A DNA stretch of 64,000 nt from Panagrolaimus kolymaensis (GCA_028622995.1 JAJQJQ010000044.1:372001-436000); one strand, 5' to 3'. Counted from the stretch's first letter, positions 12,279 to 24,407 are shown. Notes: generated from the letters alone by a model not told the origin. Numbers and translations are program-made.

Positions 12279-13884
12279 TCACAAACAAATAATAGGTAAA
12301 CAAATATGTTTTTGCCTTTTCCAAACCAAAACAACATCTTCATCATTTTCATCTTTGATTATTTTTGCTATAAATTCTCTTCCTTTTGAAAGACATCCAG
12401 AACAAGCATAAGAACTTCCCATTTGAATAAAGGTGTAACCAGTCGATCGAGCAATTGTTGAATAAAGTACCAAAACTGAAGCAAGAGAACCATTAGCTTC
12501 TTCGATGACGAATTTGAAATTCGGAGATTTCAAAATATCAAAAGCATCAGAGATTTTGTAAGTATAAGGATCACACAAATGGTTGATTGCTTGCAAACAT
12601 TCATTACCTTTTTCATCTTTGATTAATTTAGCAGATATAGGTATTTGTTGAAGATCCAAGCATGCGATGCACTTAAATCCATTGCTCCATTTGTAATAAT
12701 CGTATTGATAGCAGAAGTTACGCAGTTCTAAATTGAATACAACGAGCCTTTGATTAAATCGATAAAAATGGAAATTTTGAGCTTTGATACCATGCCATTT
12801 GTTTGCGACGTATGGAACAGGTTCACAAAGATGTGGAAAGTTTGCTTGAACAAATTCTTTACAATCTTTATCTTCATGAAGTTTCGCAGAGGTTGTTTTC
12901 TTATGGATTTTCTTACATTCACAACAAGCAAAATAATTATTTTTCATATTAGTGTAGTAATAGCAAAGATTAGGATTCGATGGCACAAAAATGACCAAGA
13001 CGCGTTTTCCGTTTTGCTTTAATTGAATTTCATAATAAGGAGCATTGATGATTTCATGCTTTTGGATTTCGAAGTTTGGCGATTGAGGAACATATTTAAA
13101 AGGTTTACAAAAATGCTGATTCACCATTTTAACGTAATCATCTCCATTTTCATCTTTAAGCAATTTCGCAGAAACCGATTTATGATGAATTTCCCAACAT
13201 TTGCCACAACCAAACAACGAGCGACCAGCGTAGAATTTGTAACAGAGTGTTTTATCATTAGGATCAAAAACGATCAAACGTTTATTTCCAGTTGCTGTTG
13301 TTTGAAATTCAAAATTAGGAGCTTTGATAATGTTGAGCCTAAAAAGATAAAAGTTTAAGCATAAGCTATAGCGATATATGAGTGATTAGCTTACGTATTG
13401 TTAATGCAAGTTTCAGAATCATTAAGAGCATCAAAATGTTCAGCAGAAGTTTTACCATCAGCCAAAGATTCTCCCTAAAATTGTAAAAATAAAGAAGTTT
13501 GAATCTTGAAAATGTGAAAGCAACCTTCAAAATGTCATGAATTAAATCTTTAACATGTTGAACTTCGGCATCACTTGTTAAATTTGAAGCAGTTGAAACT
13601 TCGGGTTCATTGAGATCAAATAAAGAATCTTCGATTTCTCCATCTTCTTTGATTGATTCAGCAAAAGTTCCTTCGAAAGATTCTGTTGATGCTTCATTTT
13701 TGCCACGTTTTACAGCTGATGAAGAAAATCTAAAAAATTAAGGGTATTACAAATAAAGGAATAAGGTTACCAAAAAAACTTACACTTCATTTTCATCTTC
13801 GTCACTTTCAATTGTAATAATTGGAATTGGACGTTTATGAACCATGCGTCCTTTTGAATAAGGTGACGACGAAAAAGGTTTCAT
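12279..13884 (-). CDS. Cys-rich zinc-module protein, FLYWCH-like, copy 1 (intact)
   Basis: Four exons (13884-13784, 13729-13525, 13474-13395, 13338-12279) give about 481 residues. Exons 1-3 encode an acidic, low-complexity N-terminus (ESDEDENE; KEDGEIEDS; HVKDLIHDILK). Exon 4 encodes four modules of roughly 80 residues. Each reads: PNF...LVVF......CY.F......Y.C..C....K...AK...DE.G...V......HLC.P. The spacing C - CxxC - HxC recalls FLYWCH-type zinc modules, but the last pair is HxC instead of HxH, so the family call is tentative. Such proteins can bind DNA or act at transposon-related sequences; no function is shown here. It is the first of four tandem minus-strand copies and ends in TGA at 12279-12281. 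Confidence 0.75.
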
Positions 13885-14588
13885 CTTTACATTCAGGAAA
13901 ACAAGCAAGCAGTATCAAAAACCTTAAAAAAAGGAACACCAAAAAGTAAAAATTTGTGTTTGAAGTTTTCTTTATCTTTCTTTTTTTTTGCATCTAAAAC
14001 CAAAGCATACAGTAATGCATCCATTGACCGCATAAAGCCATAGAACACGGAATGTTGGACGATGAAGTCATCAAATAAGTTTGTTCATCATCAACAATGC
14101 TGAGTTTTTCCACCATTTTAGAAATATTTCCAAATAAACACTTTTTCTTTTATCCTCCTTATATCAATCTTGCTGGTCAAGAATTTCTGATTACCTCACA
14201 TGATCAAAGGCTTTTAAGATAAATCCTATTTTATCCTTTTTTAATCAACTCTTCTTTATTTTTTCAAAGAGTTTCCTTTGAACTAAGTCAAAAAAACATT
14301 TTTTCAATAGGATTTGAAACATATCACAAAGTTTAGAAGACAGTAAAATTAAACCCTTTTTATGAGGCTTTTTCATTTCGAATCGAAGGAGAACTTTTTC
14401 GATACTCTATGCCTTTAATAAGTAAGATGACTATGATAATAAGAAAAAAAGAAAAAAATGAAAGATTAATTAAACATTTATTATACAAAAAACTAACAAA
14501 AACTTTAAAAGTAAGAAAAAACCAATCACAAGAAATAATAGGTAAACAAATATTGGGTTGTTCTTTTCAAACCAAAACGACATTTTCA
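13885..14588. other. Spacer with conserved 5' block and duplicated 3' flank
   Basis: Positions about 13920-14110 are similar to the DNA upstream of the copies starting at 15981 and 22271 (core: a run ending in GCATAAAGCCATAGA on the plus strand). Positions about 14311-14430 repeat the 3' flank of copy 1 at 12073-12195. Both show that the unit of tandem duplication included flanking DNA. No separate gene is seen. Confidence 0.6.
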
Positions 14589-15981
14589 TCATTGAATAAT
14601 GTTGCTACTCCATTTGTTTGCGACGTACGGAACAGGTTCACAGATATGACGAACATTTGCTTGAACATATTGAGTGCCTTCTTTATCGGTGAGAAGTTTC
14701 GCAGATATCGTCTTTTTGTTATTTTCACATTGACAGCAAACAAAATAATCTTTAACTTTATTCCGGTAGTAATAGCAAATATTCGGATTCGTTAGCAAAA
14801 ATATGACCAAGACGCGTTTTCCGTTTTGCGTTAATTGAATTTCATAATTTGAAGCATTGATGATTTCGTGCTGCTGGATTTGGATGTTTTGTGATTGTGA
14901 AACATAATTAACAGGTTTACAAAGATGCGGATGGACCATTTGAACGTAATCATCTCCATTTTCATCTTTAAGTACCTTGGCTGCAACTGTTTTTTTATGA
15001 GCTTCCAAACATTTTTGAGATCGATACAATTCACGTTTCTTGTAGAATTCGTAACACATGGTTTTATCATCCGCAACAAAGACGACCAAACGTTTCTTTC
15101 TAGTTGTTGTTGTTTCAAGTACGAAATTTGGAACATTGATGATTTCACGTTTAATAGCAGGCCTTGGCGGAGTATATTTGACAGGTTCACATAAATGTTG
15201 ATGCACCATTTGAACGTAATCTTCACCACTTTCATCTCTAAGTACCTTCGCTGCAACAGTTTTATTATGAGCTTTCCAACAGTTCTGACAGTGATACGAT
15301 TTAGGTTTCTTGTAGAATTTATAACACATTGTTTTATCGATCGAGACAAAGACGACCAAACGTATATTTCCAGTTGATGTTGGTTCAAGTACAAATTTTG
15401 GAGCTTTGATGATTTCATTGCTAAAAAGAAAAATGTTTAGAATCAATAGTTAAAGCGATATATGAGCGATCAGCTTACCTATTATTGTTAATGCATGTTT
15501 CTGAGTCATTAAGAGCATCAAAATGTTCACCAGAAGTTTCATCATCAGCCAAAGATTGTTCCTAAAATTGTAAAAATAAAGGTTTGAAATTTAAAATTTT
15601 CAAAGAAACCTTCATAACATTTTGAACCAAATTTTCATTGAGTTGAGCATTTCCATCCCTCGTCAAATTAGCAGCATTAGAAACATCAGCAACAGAAAAA
15701 TCATGTAATTCTTCTTCGATATCTCCATCTTCTTTGAGTGATACAGCAGAAGTTGATGATTCATCTTTAATCCTTTCTGTAGTTGTTTCATTTTTGCCAC
15801 GTTTTACAGCTGATGAAGAAAATCTATAAAAAAAGGAAGTAAAAATAAAGGATTATTGTTATAAAAAAACTTACACTTCATTTACAATGTCATCATCATG
15901 ACTCTCAATTGTAATAAAAGCTATTGGACGTTTCTGAGCTTTATGTTCATTGGAACATGGTGAAGACGATAAAGGTTCCAT
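14589..15981 (-). CDS. Cys-rich zinc-module protein, copy 2, shortened by internal deletion
   Basis: Exons 15981-15875, 15823-15610, 15561-15479 and 15420-14589 give about 411 residues. It has module 1, a duplicate of module 1, then module 2, and stops just after the PYVANKW that ends module 2 elsewhere. The DNA after this point matches the last codons of copy 1 (DE.VVLV...CLP), so modules 3 and 4 were removed by a deletion that also shifted the frame, creating the TGA at 14589-14591. In the duplicated module the first Cys of the CxxC pair is Ser (YRSQKC), so that module may not bind zinc. An upstream in-frame extension beginning near 16116 stays open, as in copy 4, but copy 1 lacks it. Possibly still expressed as a shorter protein. 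Confidence 0.65.
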
Positions 15982-16500
15982 CATCACATTCAGCAAGAAA
16001 GTGTTAAAAACCTTGAAATCAAAGGAATAACAAAAAGTAAAAATTTGTGTTTGAAGTTTTCTGTCTTTTTTTGCTTCTAAAACCAAAGCATACAGTAATG
16101 CATCCATTGGCCGCATAAAGCCATAGAACCCCTAACGATAGATGATGAAGTCATCCTTCAGACAAGTTGGTTCATCACCAAAATGGTTTTAGTTTGTCAA
16201 CCATTTTTAGAAATATTTTTAACCAAAGCTTTTTTATTTATTCTCCCTATATCAATCGAGCTCCTTAATAATTTCCAATCAATTCTCATCGTCATAACTT
16301 TAAATAAATCTTATTAACATCTTTTTTTTCAATCAACTCTGTGATTTCCAGCCCATTCGCTCGAACTTAAATAGTTTATTTTCCCGACAATGCAAATGAA
16401 ATGCATAATGATTTTTTGGTTATACTATTTAATGACAAAAAATGTAAGAAATATTAAAGATTTATTATACAAGAAACAAATTCAAAATAAGAAAAACAAA
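15982..16500. other. Spacer, conserved upstream block of copy 2
   Basis: About 15990-16135 resembles the blocks at 13920-14110 and 22285-22440. The rest is AT-rich with no gene signal. Confidence 0.5.
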
Positions 16501-18157
16501 TCAACCACAAAAAATAGGAACGCAGAAATGTTTTTGCTTTATCAAAACCAAAACAACATCTTCATCATTTTCATCTTTGAATATCTTTGCCATAAATTCT
16601 CTTCCTTTTGAAAGACATCCAGAGCAAGTATAAGAACTTCCCAGTTGAGTAAAGTTGTAACAAGATTTTTGATCATTTGAAGCATAGACACGCAACCTCA
16701 TAACAGAACCATTAGTTTTGTCGTTAATCAACGTAAAGTTTGGAGATTTCACAATGTCAAAACTGTCATAAACTTTATAGGTAAAAGGATCACATAAATG
16801 ATTTCGATTTGCTTGTAAACATTCATTACCATTTTCATCTTTGATTACTTTAGCAGCGATATGTTTTTGATGAAGATTTAAGCATGTGATACAACTATAG
16901 CGTTTGGTAACTTTTTTATAATAATAACGATAGCAGAAGTTACGATGATCGGAATTGAATACAACTAGCTTCTTATTGAGTTGAGGAACAAAGAAATTTG
17001 GAGATTGAATAATATTCCATTTGTTTGCGATGTACGGTACAGGTTCACAGAGATGAGGAACATTTGCTTGTACATATTCGTTGCCATCGGTATCTTTGAG
17101 TAGTTTCGCAGAAATGGATTTCTTACAATTTTTGAGACATTCGTTGCAAATATAATAATTGCTTCTTATATGCTTGTAGTAGTAACAAAGATTTGGATTA
17201 GTTGCAACGAAAACAACCAGTTTTCGATATCCATTGAGCTTAACTTGTAGTTCATAATTCGGAGAAGTGATAATTTCATGTTGATGACGTTCTGACGGTG
17301 GAACATACTTTACAGGTTGACAGAGATGTTGATGAACCATATGAACATAATCTTCTCCATTTTCATCTTTAAGTACCTTCGCAGCAACAGTTTTATGATG
17401 AGCTCTAACGCATCGTGCACAGTGAAACGTTCCGTCGTGATTAATGTAAAATCGATAACAGTTGGTTTTATCATTCGAATCAAAAACGATCAAACGTTTA
17501 TTTCCAGTTGATGTTGGTTTAAATAAAAAATTTGGAGCCTTTTGATGACGACATTGCTAAAAAGATAAAAGCTTTGAATCAAAAGTTAGTGGAAAGACAT
17601 GGTTGACTAAAAAGACGAAATCTTGCAATTAGTTTACCTTTTATTACTACCACCAGCAACAGAAACGTTTTCACGGTCAAAATGATGAGCAGAAGTTTCA
17701 GCATCAGCCAAAGAATGCTCCTAAAATTGTAAAAAATAAATAAGTTTGAACCTTATAAATGTGAAAGAAACCTTCAAAATATCATGAATCAAATCTTTAA
17801 CATGTTGAACTTCGGCATCGATATTAGAAACATTTGAAACTTCGATTGCATTGAAATCAAATAAAGAATCTTTGATTTCTCCATCTTCTTTGAGTGATTC
17901 AGCAGAAGGTGATGCTTCATCTTCAACCATTTCTGTAGTTGCTTCATTTTCGGAAGTTTCTGTAATTGATTCAACTTTGTCACGTTTTAGAGCAGGTGAT
18001 GAAAATCTTAAAAATGGTATTACAAATAAAGGAATAAGGTTATCAAAAAAACTTACACTTCATTATCATCTTCGTCACTTTCAATTGTAATAATAGGAAT
18101 TAAGCGTTTATGAACTATGCGTCCACTGGAATACGGTGACGACGAAAAATGTTTCAT
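16501..18157 (-). pseudogene. Cys-rich zinc-module gene, copy 3, with a frameshift
   Basis: Exons by comparison: 18157-18057, 18006-17772, 17720-17638 and 17556-16501. All donors and acceptors match the sister copies. Near 17534-17543 the copy carries two extra bases relative to copies 1, 2 and 4 (GAGCCTTTTG on the plus strand where they have GAGCTTTG), which puts the exon-3 frame out of phase with the module frame and leads to an early stop. After that point all four modules are open and well conserved down to TGA at 16501-16503 (330 codons from 17493). The open, conserved modules suggest a recent break, an unusual splice that restores the frame, or a sequence error. Confidence 0.6.
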
Positions 18158-18265
18158 CCTCACAATTTGGTAGATAGATGCTAGCTATTGTTAAAAACCT
18201 TGAAATCAAAGGAGGAACAACGAAAACTAAAAACTTCAAGTGATTGTCCAATAAATAATTTTCAT

Positions 18266-18550
18266 TTAAAGTTTTTCATCTGTTTTTGGTTCAACACACA
18301 AAGCGAAGCGGTGGCTAATAAAATATAAGGGAATATCCGAAATCCGCCAATGAGCTTCAGTGGCACTAATATACCGAAAATCTTCATAATTTCTGATTTC
18401 ATCATAATTTAAAGTTTGTCTAACTTCGTTATCCATTGCTTCATTCATTTCAACAAACATTCGATCATCGCCTTCTCGTTTGACCCTAAAGATGGCTGAT
18501 ATATTCTTGCAACGATTTCGCGCAAAGTTGTTATTTTTCCCTTTCAGCAA
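18266..18550 (-). mobile_element. Helitron fragment
   Basis: The open frame of 94 codons contains NYDEIRNYEDFRYISATEA followed by HWRI and SHRFA. This is the pattern found in the Rep/helicase polyprotein of Helitron rolling-circle transposons, where DEI..Y.D.RY.SA.EA.WRI is typical. Only this short part is present, and the frame ends in TAA at 18266-18268. I see no helicase motifs or Helitron ends nearby. A relic that probably entered between zinc-module copies 3 and 4. Confidence 0.65.
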
Positions 18551-18721
18551 TTTGGCGCCAAAAATGTTATAGCTATAGCTTCGAAGAATCTAAAATTTCA
18601 TTCTTCAACTTTTTCTTCTTCTCTTTCAACTTTTCCCTTTCCATTTTCAACTTTTTTTTTTCCATCCATATAAAGCGAAGAAATATAAATTTTTTTCGTG
18701 AATCATTTGAAAAAAACCACA

Positions 18722-18809
18722 TCTTTTTTTATAAATTGATTTAAAAAAATTTAAAAAAAGTAGTGCACTGCTTTTTGTAAATTTTTTTCAATCAATTTAT
18801 AAAAAAAGA
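18722..18809. repeat. Palindromic AT-rich hairpin element
   Basis: The outer 19 bases at 18722-18740 are the exact reverse complement of 18791-18809. The inner part continues as an imperfect palindrome around GTGCAC at the centre. The whole can fold into a stem of about 40 bp. It lies just upstream of the minisatellite. I could not read clear target-site duplications. Confidence 0.7.
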
Positions 18810-18876
18810 GGTAGTTTGTTCAGATGGCTCTAAAAAACGAAAAATTTTTATATTTCCTCCCTTTATATTTAAATTC

Positions 18877-19492
18877 CTTCGCTTTGCGTCAGCCTTCTTC
18901 ACTTATATCTCTTCGGAGATATCCTTCGCTTTTGCGTCGGCCTTCTTCACTTATATCTCTTCGGAGATATCCTTCGCTTTGCGTCGGCCTTCTTCACTTA
19001 TATCTCTTCGGAGATATCCTTCGCTTTTGCGTCGGCCTTCTTCACTTATATCTCTTCGGAGATATCCTTCGCTTTTGCGTCGGCCTTCTTCACTTATATC
19101 TCTTCGGAGATATCCTTCGCTTTGCGTCGGCCTTCTTCACTTATATCTCTTCGGAGATATCCTTCGCTTTTGCGTCGGCCTTCTTCACTTATATCTCTTC
19201 GGAGATATCCTTCGCTTTTGCGTCGGCCTTCTTCACTTATATCTCTTCGGAGATATCCTTCGCTTTGCGTCGGCCTTCTTCGCTTATATCTCTTCGGAGA
19301 TATCCTTCGCTTTTGCGTCGGCCTTCTTCACTTATATCTCTTCGGAGATATCCTTCGCTTTTGCGTCGGCCTTCTTCACTTATATCTCTTCGGAGATATC
19401 CTTCGCTTTTGCGTCGGCCTTCTTCACTTATATCTCTTCGGAGATATCCTTCGCTTTGCGTCGGCCTTCTTCACTTATATCTCTTCGGAGAT
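18877..19492. repeat. Minisatellite, 13 units of 47/48 bp with an internal hairpin
   Basis: Thirteen near-identical units run in tandem. Each carries ATATCTC-TTCG-GAGATAT, a 7-bp perfect stem closed by a TTCG loop. Units are 48 bp or 47 bp, the difference being one T in the TTCGCTTT(T) run. Because 48 is a multiple of three, open frames appear in several phases, but the 47-bp units shift the frame between them, so coding use is unlikely. The last unit decays at about 19490. The GC content is well above the surrounding DNA. Confidence 0.9.
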
Positions 19493-20616
19493 TTCTCGGA
19501 AACACCTGTTAACTGGTGGGGGTGAAAACCCTTTTCTCCTTCAAAGTACAGCCGCCTTGACGTGGCGAAGGAGCTTAAGTTGTTTTGATTAATTTAATCA
19601 AAACAGCAACTAAGAGCTGTACAAAATAATTTTTGGAATGTTTTGCTTTTTAGTAAAACAAAAAAAAAATCTTGACTAAAATTTTATTGAAAGCATTTTC
19701 TGAAATCAACAAGGAATGAATAGTAAAATTGTAAATCAGAAAGTTTAAAACCAAATGGAACAATAGTAATTAGTACAGTAGGAGTAGCTTCAGAATTTTG
19801 TAATGGAGCTCAATCAACATATACTTATCAACGGATTATTGGATCCTCCATTTTTTGGGTTTCAAAAATTTTCTTTGAATTCTCTAATTTTATTTATAAT
19901 AACATTTTCCATTTTTGGATTCTTGGAGCCTCCATTTTTTATATTTTTGGATTCTCAATCTTTAGGTTCTTGGATCGTCTATTTTTCGGGTTCTTGGATC
20001 TTTAATTTTTGATCCTTTACATTATTATTTAAAGCTTTTAAAACCCAACGACCGCTCTTCACCACTTCTTTTTTGTGCAACTAATATCGGCATGCATTTT
20101 CACATTAAAATCATTTTTATTTTTTTATGCAAATTTTTCATTCATCATTTTTTTCATTCTTTTTGTAAGATACACCTTAAAAAGTGGAAATACTTCGAAA
20201 TAAATAAACGCTAAAAATAAAGTTTTTTTTAGCAGTAGATGTGAATCAAAAATTTCTCTATGAAATATTTTGTAAAGAAATTTTCTTTTTCATTTTTTAG
20301 GCGAATAATGTAAAGTATTCGATTGATGACACTTCCACATAATTCCATAAAATTTGTAATACATACAAGATTGGTGGGTGGATTTGTTGAATAAAGCTTT
20401 GATACATCGTTCAAAGTTTGAGAGAAAGTATGATTTTAAAAAGATCCCTCATCTTTTTTGGAGCCAATCGGTTCGAAAATAGTATGTTTTCCTCATACTC
20501 TAGGAAAATGAAAAGCACAATAATTATGACATAGTAAATGACAAAAAAAACAAGGAATATTAAACATTTATTATACAAGAAAAACGTTTTTCAAAGTTAA
20601 CAGAAAGAAAAATGAT
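19493..20616. other. Intergenic region with a degenerate repeat
   Basis: No gene is seen. Between about 19835 and 20010 a T-rich phrase similar to TTTTTGGATTCTTGGA and TCCATTTTTT recurs with variations, which looks like a decayed tandem repeat. The rest is AT-rich. Confidence 0.45.
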
Positions 20617-22271
20617 TTAACAACAAATAATAGGAAGGCAAACATGTTTTTCCTTTTTCAAAACTAAAACAACATCATCATCATTTTCATCTTTGAATAA
20701 CTTTGCCATAAAGTGATTACCTTGTGAATGACATTCTGAGCAAGCATAAGAACTTCCCATTTGAGTAAAGTTGTAACAAGTTGATCGATCATTTGAAGCA
20801 TAGATACGCAACATCGAAGCATCAGAACCATTAGTTTCATCGTTGATCAATGTAAAGTTTGGAAATTTCACAATGTCAAAACTGTCAGAAACTTTATATG
20901 TAAAAAGATCACAAAAATGTTTGACATTTACAAGCAAACAGTCATTACCATTTTCATCTTTTATTACTTTAGCAGAGACACCTTTTCCATGACGATTTGA
21001 GCATCTTATACAATTATAGCATTTGGAAACATTGTTATAAAAATAACGATAGCAGAAGTTAAGATGATCATAATTGAAAACAACTAGCATTTTATTGAGC
21101 TTAGGAACAAAGAAATTTGGAGCTTGCATAGTATGCCATTTGTTTACGATGTACGGAACAGGTTCACAGAGATGAGGAACATTTGCTTGAACATATTGAG
21201 TGCCTTCTTTATCGGTAAGAACTTTCGCAGAAATGTGTTTCTTATAGTTTTTCTTACATTCACAGCAAACAAAATAATTGCTTCTGTTATGCTGGTAGTA
21301 GTAACAATGATTTGGATTAGTTGCCACAAAAATTACCAATTTCCGATATCCATTGAGCTTAATTTGTAGTTCATAATTCGGAGCATTGATAATTTCATGT
21401 TGTTGACGTTCAGAAGGTGGAACATACTTTACAGGTTTACAAAGATGCGGATGAACCATTTGAACATAATCTTCTCCATTTTCATCTTTAAGCAATTCCG
21501 CAGCAACAGTTTTATGATGAGCTGTAATGCATTCTGCACAGTGAAACTTCCCGTAGTGATTACCATAGAAACGATAACAGATGGTTTTATCATTCGGATC
21601 AAAAACGCTTAAAAGTTTATTCCCTTTTGATGTTGCTTCGAATTTGAAATTGGGAGCTTTGATAATATTGAGGCTAAAAAATAATAGTTAGTTTTGAACA
21701 TAAAGCTAGAGAAATTAATTTTAGATTAAGGTCAAAATTGTTATTATTTCAGAATTTATCAACCCTTTTTTTGCTCACCTCTTACTATTGTTGCCATTTT
21801 CAGAATCATTAAGAGCATCAAAATGTTCAGCAGAAGTTTTATCATTAGCTTGTTCCTAAAATTGTAAAAATAAAGAAGTTTGAATAACAAAAATGGGATA
21901 TAAACCTTCAGAGAATCCTGAACCAAATTTTCATCGAGTTGAACTTCGGCATCATTTGTCAAATTTGAAGCATTTGAAACTTCAGCAGCAGTAAAATCAG
22001 GATGTACTATTTCTCCATTTTCTTTGAGTGATACAGCAGAAGTTGACGCTTCCTCTTCGAAAGTTTTTGTATTTGTTTCATTTTTGCCACGTTTTACAGC
22101 TGATGAAGAAAATCTATAAAAAAAGGAAGTAAAAATAAAGGATTATTGTTATAAAAAAACTTACACTTCATTTACAATGTCATCATCATGACTCTCAATT
22201 GTAATAAAAGCTATTGGACGTTTCTGAGCTTTATGTTCATTGGAACATGGTGGAGACGATAAAGGTTCCAT
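20617..22271 (-). CDS. Cys-rich zinc-module protein, copy 4 (intact)
   Basis: Exons 22271-22165, 22113-21906, 21855-21779 and 21673-20617 give about 482 residues with the same layout as copy 1: an acidic N-terminus, then four modules with C - CxxC - HxC spacing (for example YFVCCECKK...HLCEP). All frames join cleanly and it ends in TAA at 20617-20619. Upstream the frame stays open to about 22448, as in copy 2, giving an alternative longer start; I chose the ATG shared by all copies (M.P.SS.P). It is separated from copy 3 by the Helitron relic and minisatellite. Confidence 0.75.
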
Positions 22272-23928
22272 CCTTACATTCAGCAAGAAAGTGTTAAAAA
22301 CCTTGAAATCAAAGGAACAACAAAAAGTAAAAATTTGTGTTTGAATCTTTCTTTTTTTTGCTTCTAAAACCAAAGCATACAGTAATGCATTCATTGGCGG
22401 CATAAAGCCATAGAGCCCGGAATGGAGGATGATGAAGTCATCCTTCAAACAAGTTTGTTCATCACCAAAATGGTTTTAGTTTGTCAACCATTTTTGGAAA
22501 TATTTTTAACCAAAGCTTTTTCCTTCATATTTTTTGTCTCAATTTTGCTGGTCAAGAACTTGTGATTACCTCTCATGATCCAAAACTTATAAGATAAATC
22601 TTATTAACATAATTTTTCAATCAACTGCGCTTTCTTTAACGAGCTCAAGCTCGCAAACCTAAACATAGTTGTTTATTAAAGAAGTTTTGAAAGAAAACTA
22701 TGTACAAAAACTTGCAACATTCCTTGACACAATTTTCAAAGTTTGACCCTCTTTTCACTTTTTAGCTTCAATTTTTGGTTTGCTTCAAAAATGGAATAAG
22801 TTAGTTTTTGAGCTATTCCAGACATAACCCGTAATGATCGCAAAAAAATTATGAAAACAGAGATTAAGATACCGGCATGAGAAGATTATAGCCACGAATT
22901 CGAAAGAATAAATTTATAAGGGAATTATGCAAAAATGAGATGTTTTCGAATGAAGAAGAGGAGACATTTATTGGTAAACCCATATACAATGAATGATACG
23001 TCAGCAATATGAGTTGAATCTCTGATTATGAGAGGAAGATACATATTTTGTTAAGTTAGAAAATCCTACCCAGTAATTTTCATTGTGTTTTCGTCATTTC
23101 GTCATTTCCTCACTTGGAAATGCTTCATGGGAAAGTTGCAAAAGAATGAAGAATAAATGAAAAAATTTGCATAAATCAAAATGAATGCGTTAGGTAGGAA
23201 GCTTTCGTTTGCATTACATAAAAATGAAGCGGTACTGAGTGGTGGTCAACTTTGAAGTGTTTTAAAGGTTTGGGATCTTTGAAAACGATTTTATGAGATC
23301 CAAATTAAGGGTATGCTTAGAATTATTGGCAATTAATGGGTAAGTTATGAGAGATGCGGGAGGAAATTTAGTAATCTTTGAGGATCTTAAAGAAATTAAT
23401 TTGTCTGTGATTGTCGCGGAGTTGAAGATCTCATAATTAATAACAAAATTTTTGTAATAATTTGTATAAAACAAGTTTCAAGGCCGGCCGGAGGCCGGCA
23501 GCATACCTAGTTTGAAATTAAAATTACTGCTTCACTTTAAACTGCAAAATGTGCATACATTGTTACTTTGCATGCGTTATTATTTACCTGAGAATAAAAA
23601 GTTTTTGTCGGTTTGAACGATGTATGTTAATCTAGTTTTTTCTTCTTCCATAAACTTGTAGTTGAGTTAGTTTTCTAAATGCTTGCATTAAAATATATGT
23701 CCATTATTATTTCATTATAAGGTTAAATAATGTAAAAATTTCAAAACCGACACATCAACCTTTAAACATTTATGAATAAATCAAATAAATATACAATGGT
23801 TCAAATTTTAAAAACAAACGACAAAGATAATAATAAACAAAAAAACAGGAAGAGTATGGGAGAGTACGCATAAAAAGATAAGATACAATCACAAAAAGGA
23901 ATGAAACCTTAGAAATCACTTCTTCCAT
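22272..23928. other. Intergenic region with one GC-rich hairpin
   Basis: 22285-22440 is the conserved upstream block of the zinc-module copies. Beyond it no gene is seen. At 23483-23499 GCCGGCC-GGA-GGCCGGC forms a 7-bp all-GC stem, the most GC-rich spot in this area and unlike its surroundings. Confidence 0.5.
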
Positions 23929-24407
23929 TTACTTGCTGGCGTAGTTGACACGGAGAGCACGTCCATTGAAATCAGATCCACTGAAAATTAATACATTAAT
24001 ATTTATATCAGAAGAAGAAAATAAACGTACTTGAGCTGGTCTACAGCTGCTTGAGCTCCATTTTGGTCAGCAAATTCACAGAATGCGAAACCCTTGGGAC
24101 GATCTAAAAATTATATATATGATTATTAAATAGAGTTATTCGTGATATAAACATACTAGTCTCACGATCGTAAACGAGGCGGACATTTGTTACTTGACCA
24201 ACACTTGACATAAATTGTCCGAGTTCATCACTTTGAGTTGAATAAGGCAAGTTTCCGACTAAAAAATGAAAATTAGATACATCAATGAGATAAATCCTAG
24301 TTAAAAAGAAAATATACGACTAGTTTGATGCTAATCAGCAAACATTGCCAAAAAATGAATAATTTACCGTAGACCGAGAATCCAGAAGATTGTTGCATTG
24401 CAGCCAT
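23929..24407 (-). CDS. Single-RRM RNA-binding protein, CstF-64-like
   Basis: Exons 24407-24368, 24258-24157, 24103-24031 and 23980-23929 give about 88 residues. This is one RNA recognition motif with RNP2 VYVGNLPY and RNP1 KGFAFCEF, plus VRLVYDRET and GRALRVNYAS. The order and wording closely follow the RRM of CstF-64 (CSTF2), which binds GU-rich elements downstream of poly(A) sites. Full CSTF2 proteins have a hinge and a long C-terminus that are absent here; the protein ends right after the motif with TAA at 23929. It may be a stand-alone paralogue of the RRM. No breaks are seen. Confidence 0.8.

Noticed and set aside
18824..19592. Long open frames through the minisatellite
   Set aside because: They exist because 48-bp units keep the frame; 47-bp units shift it, and three overlapping frames are open with equal repeats. 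No start context or splice links.
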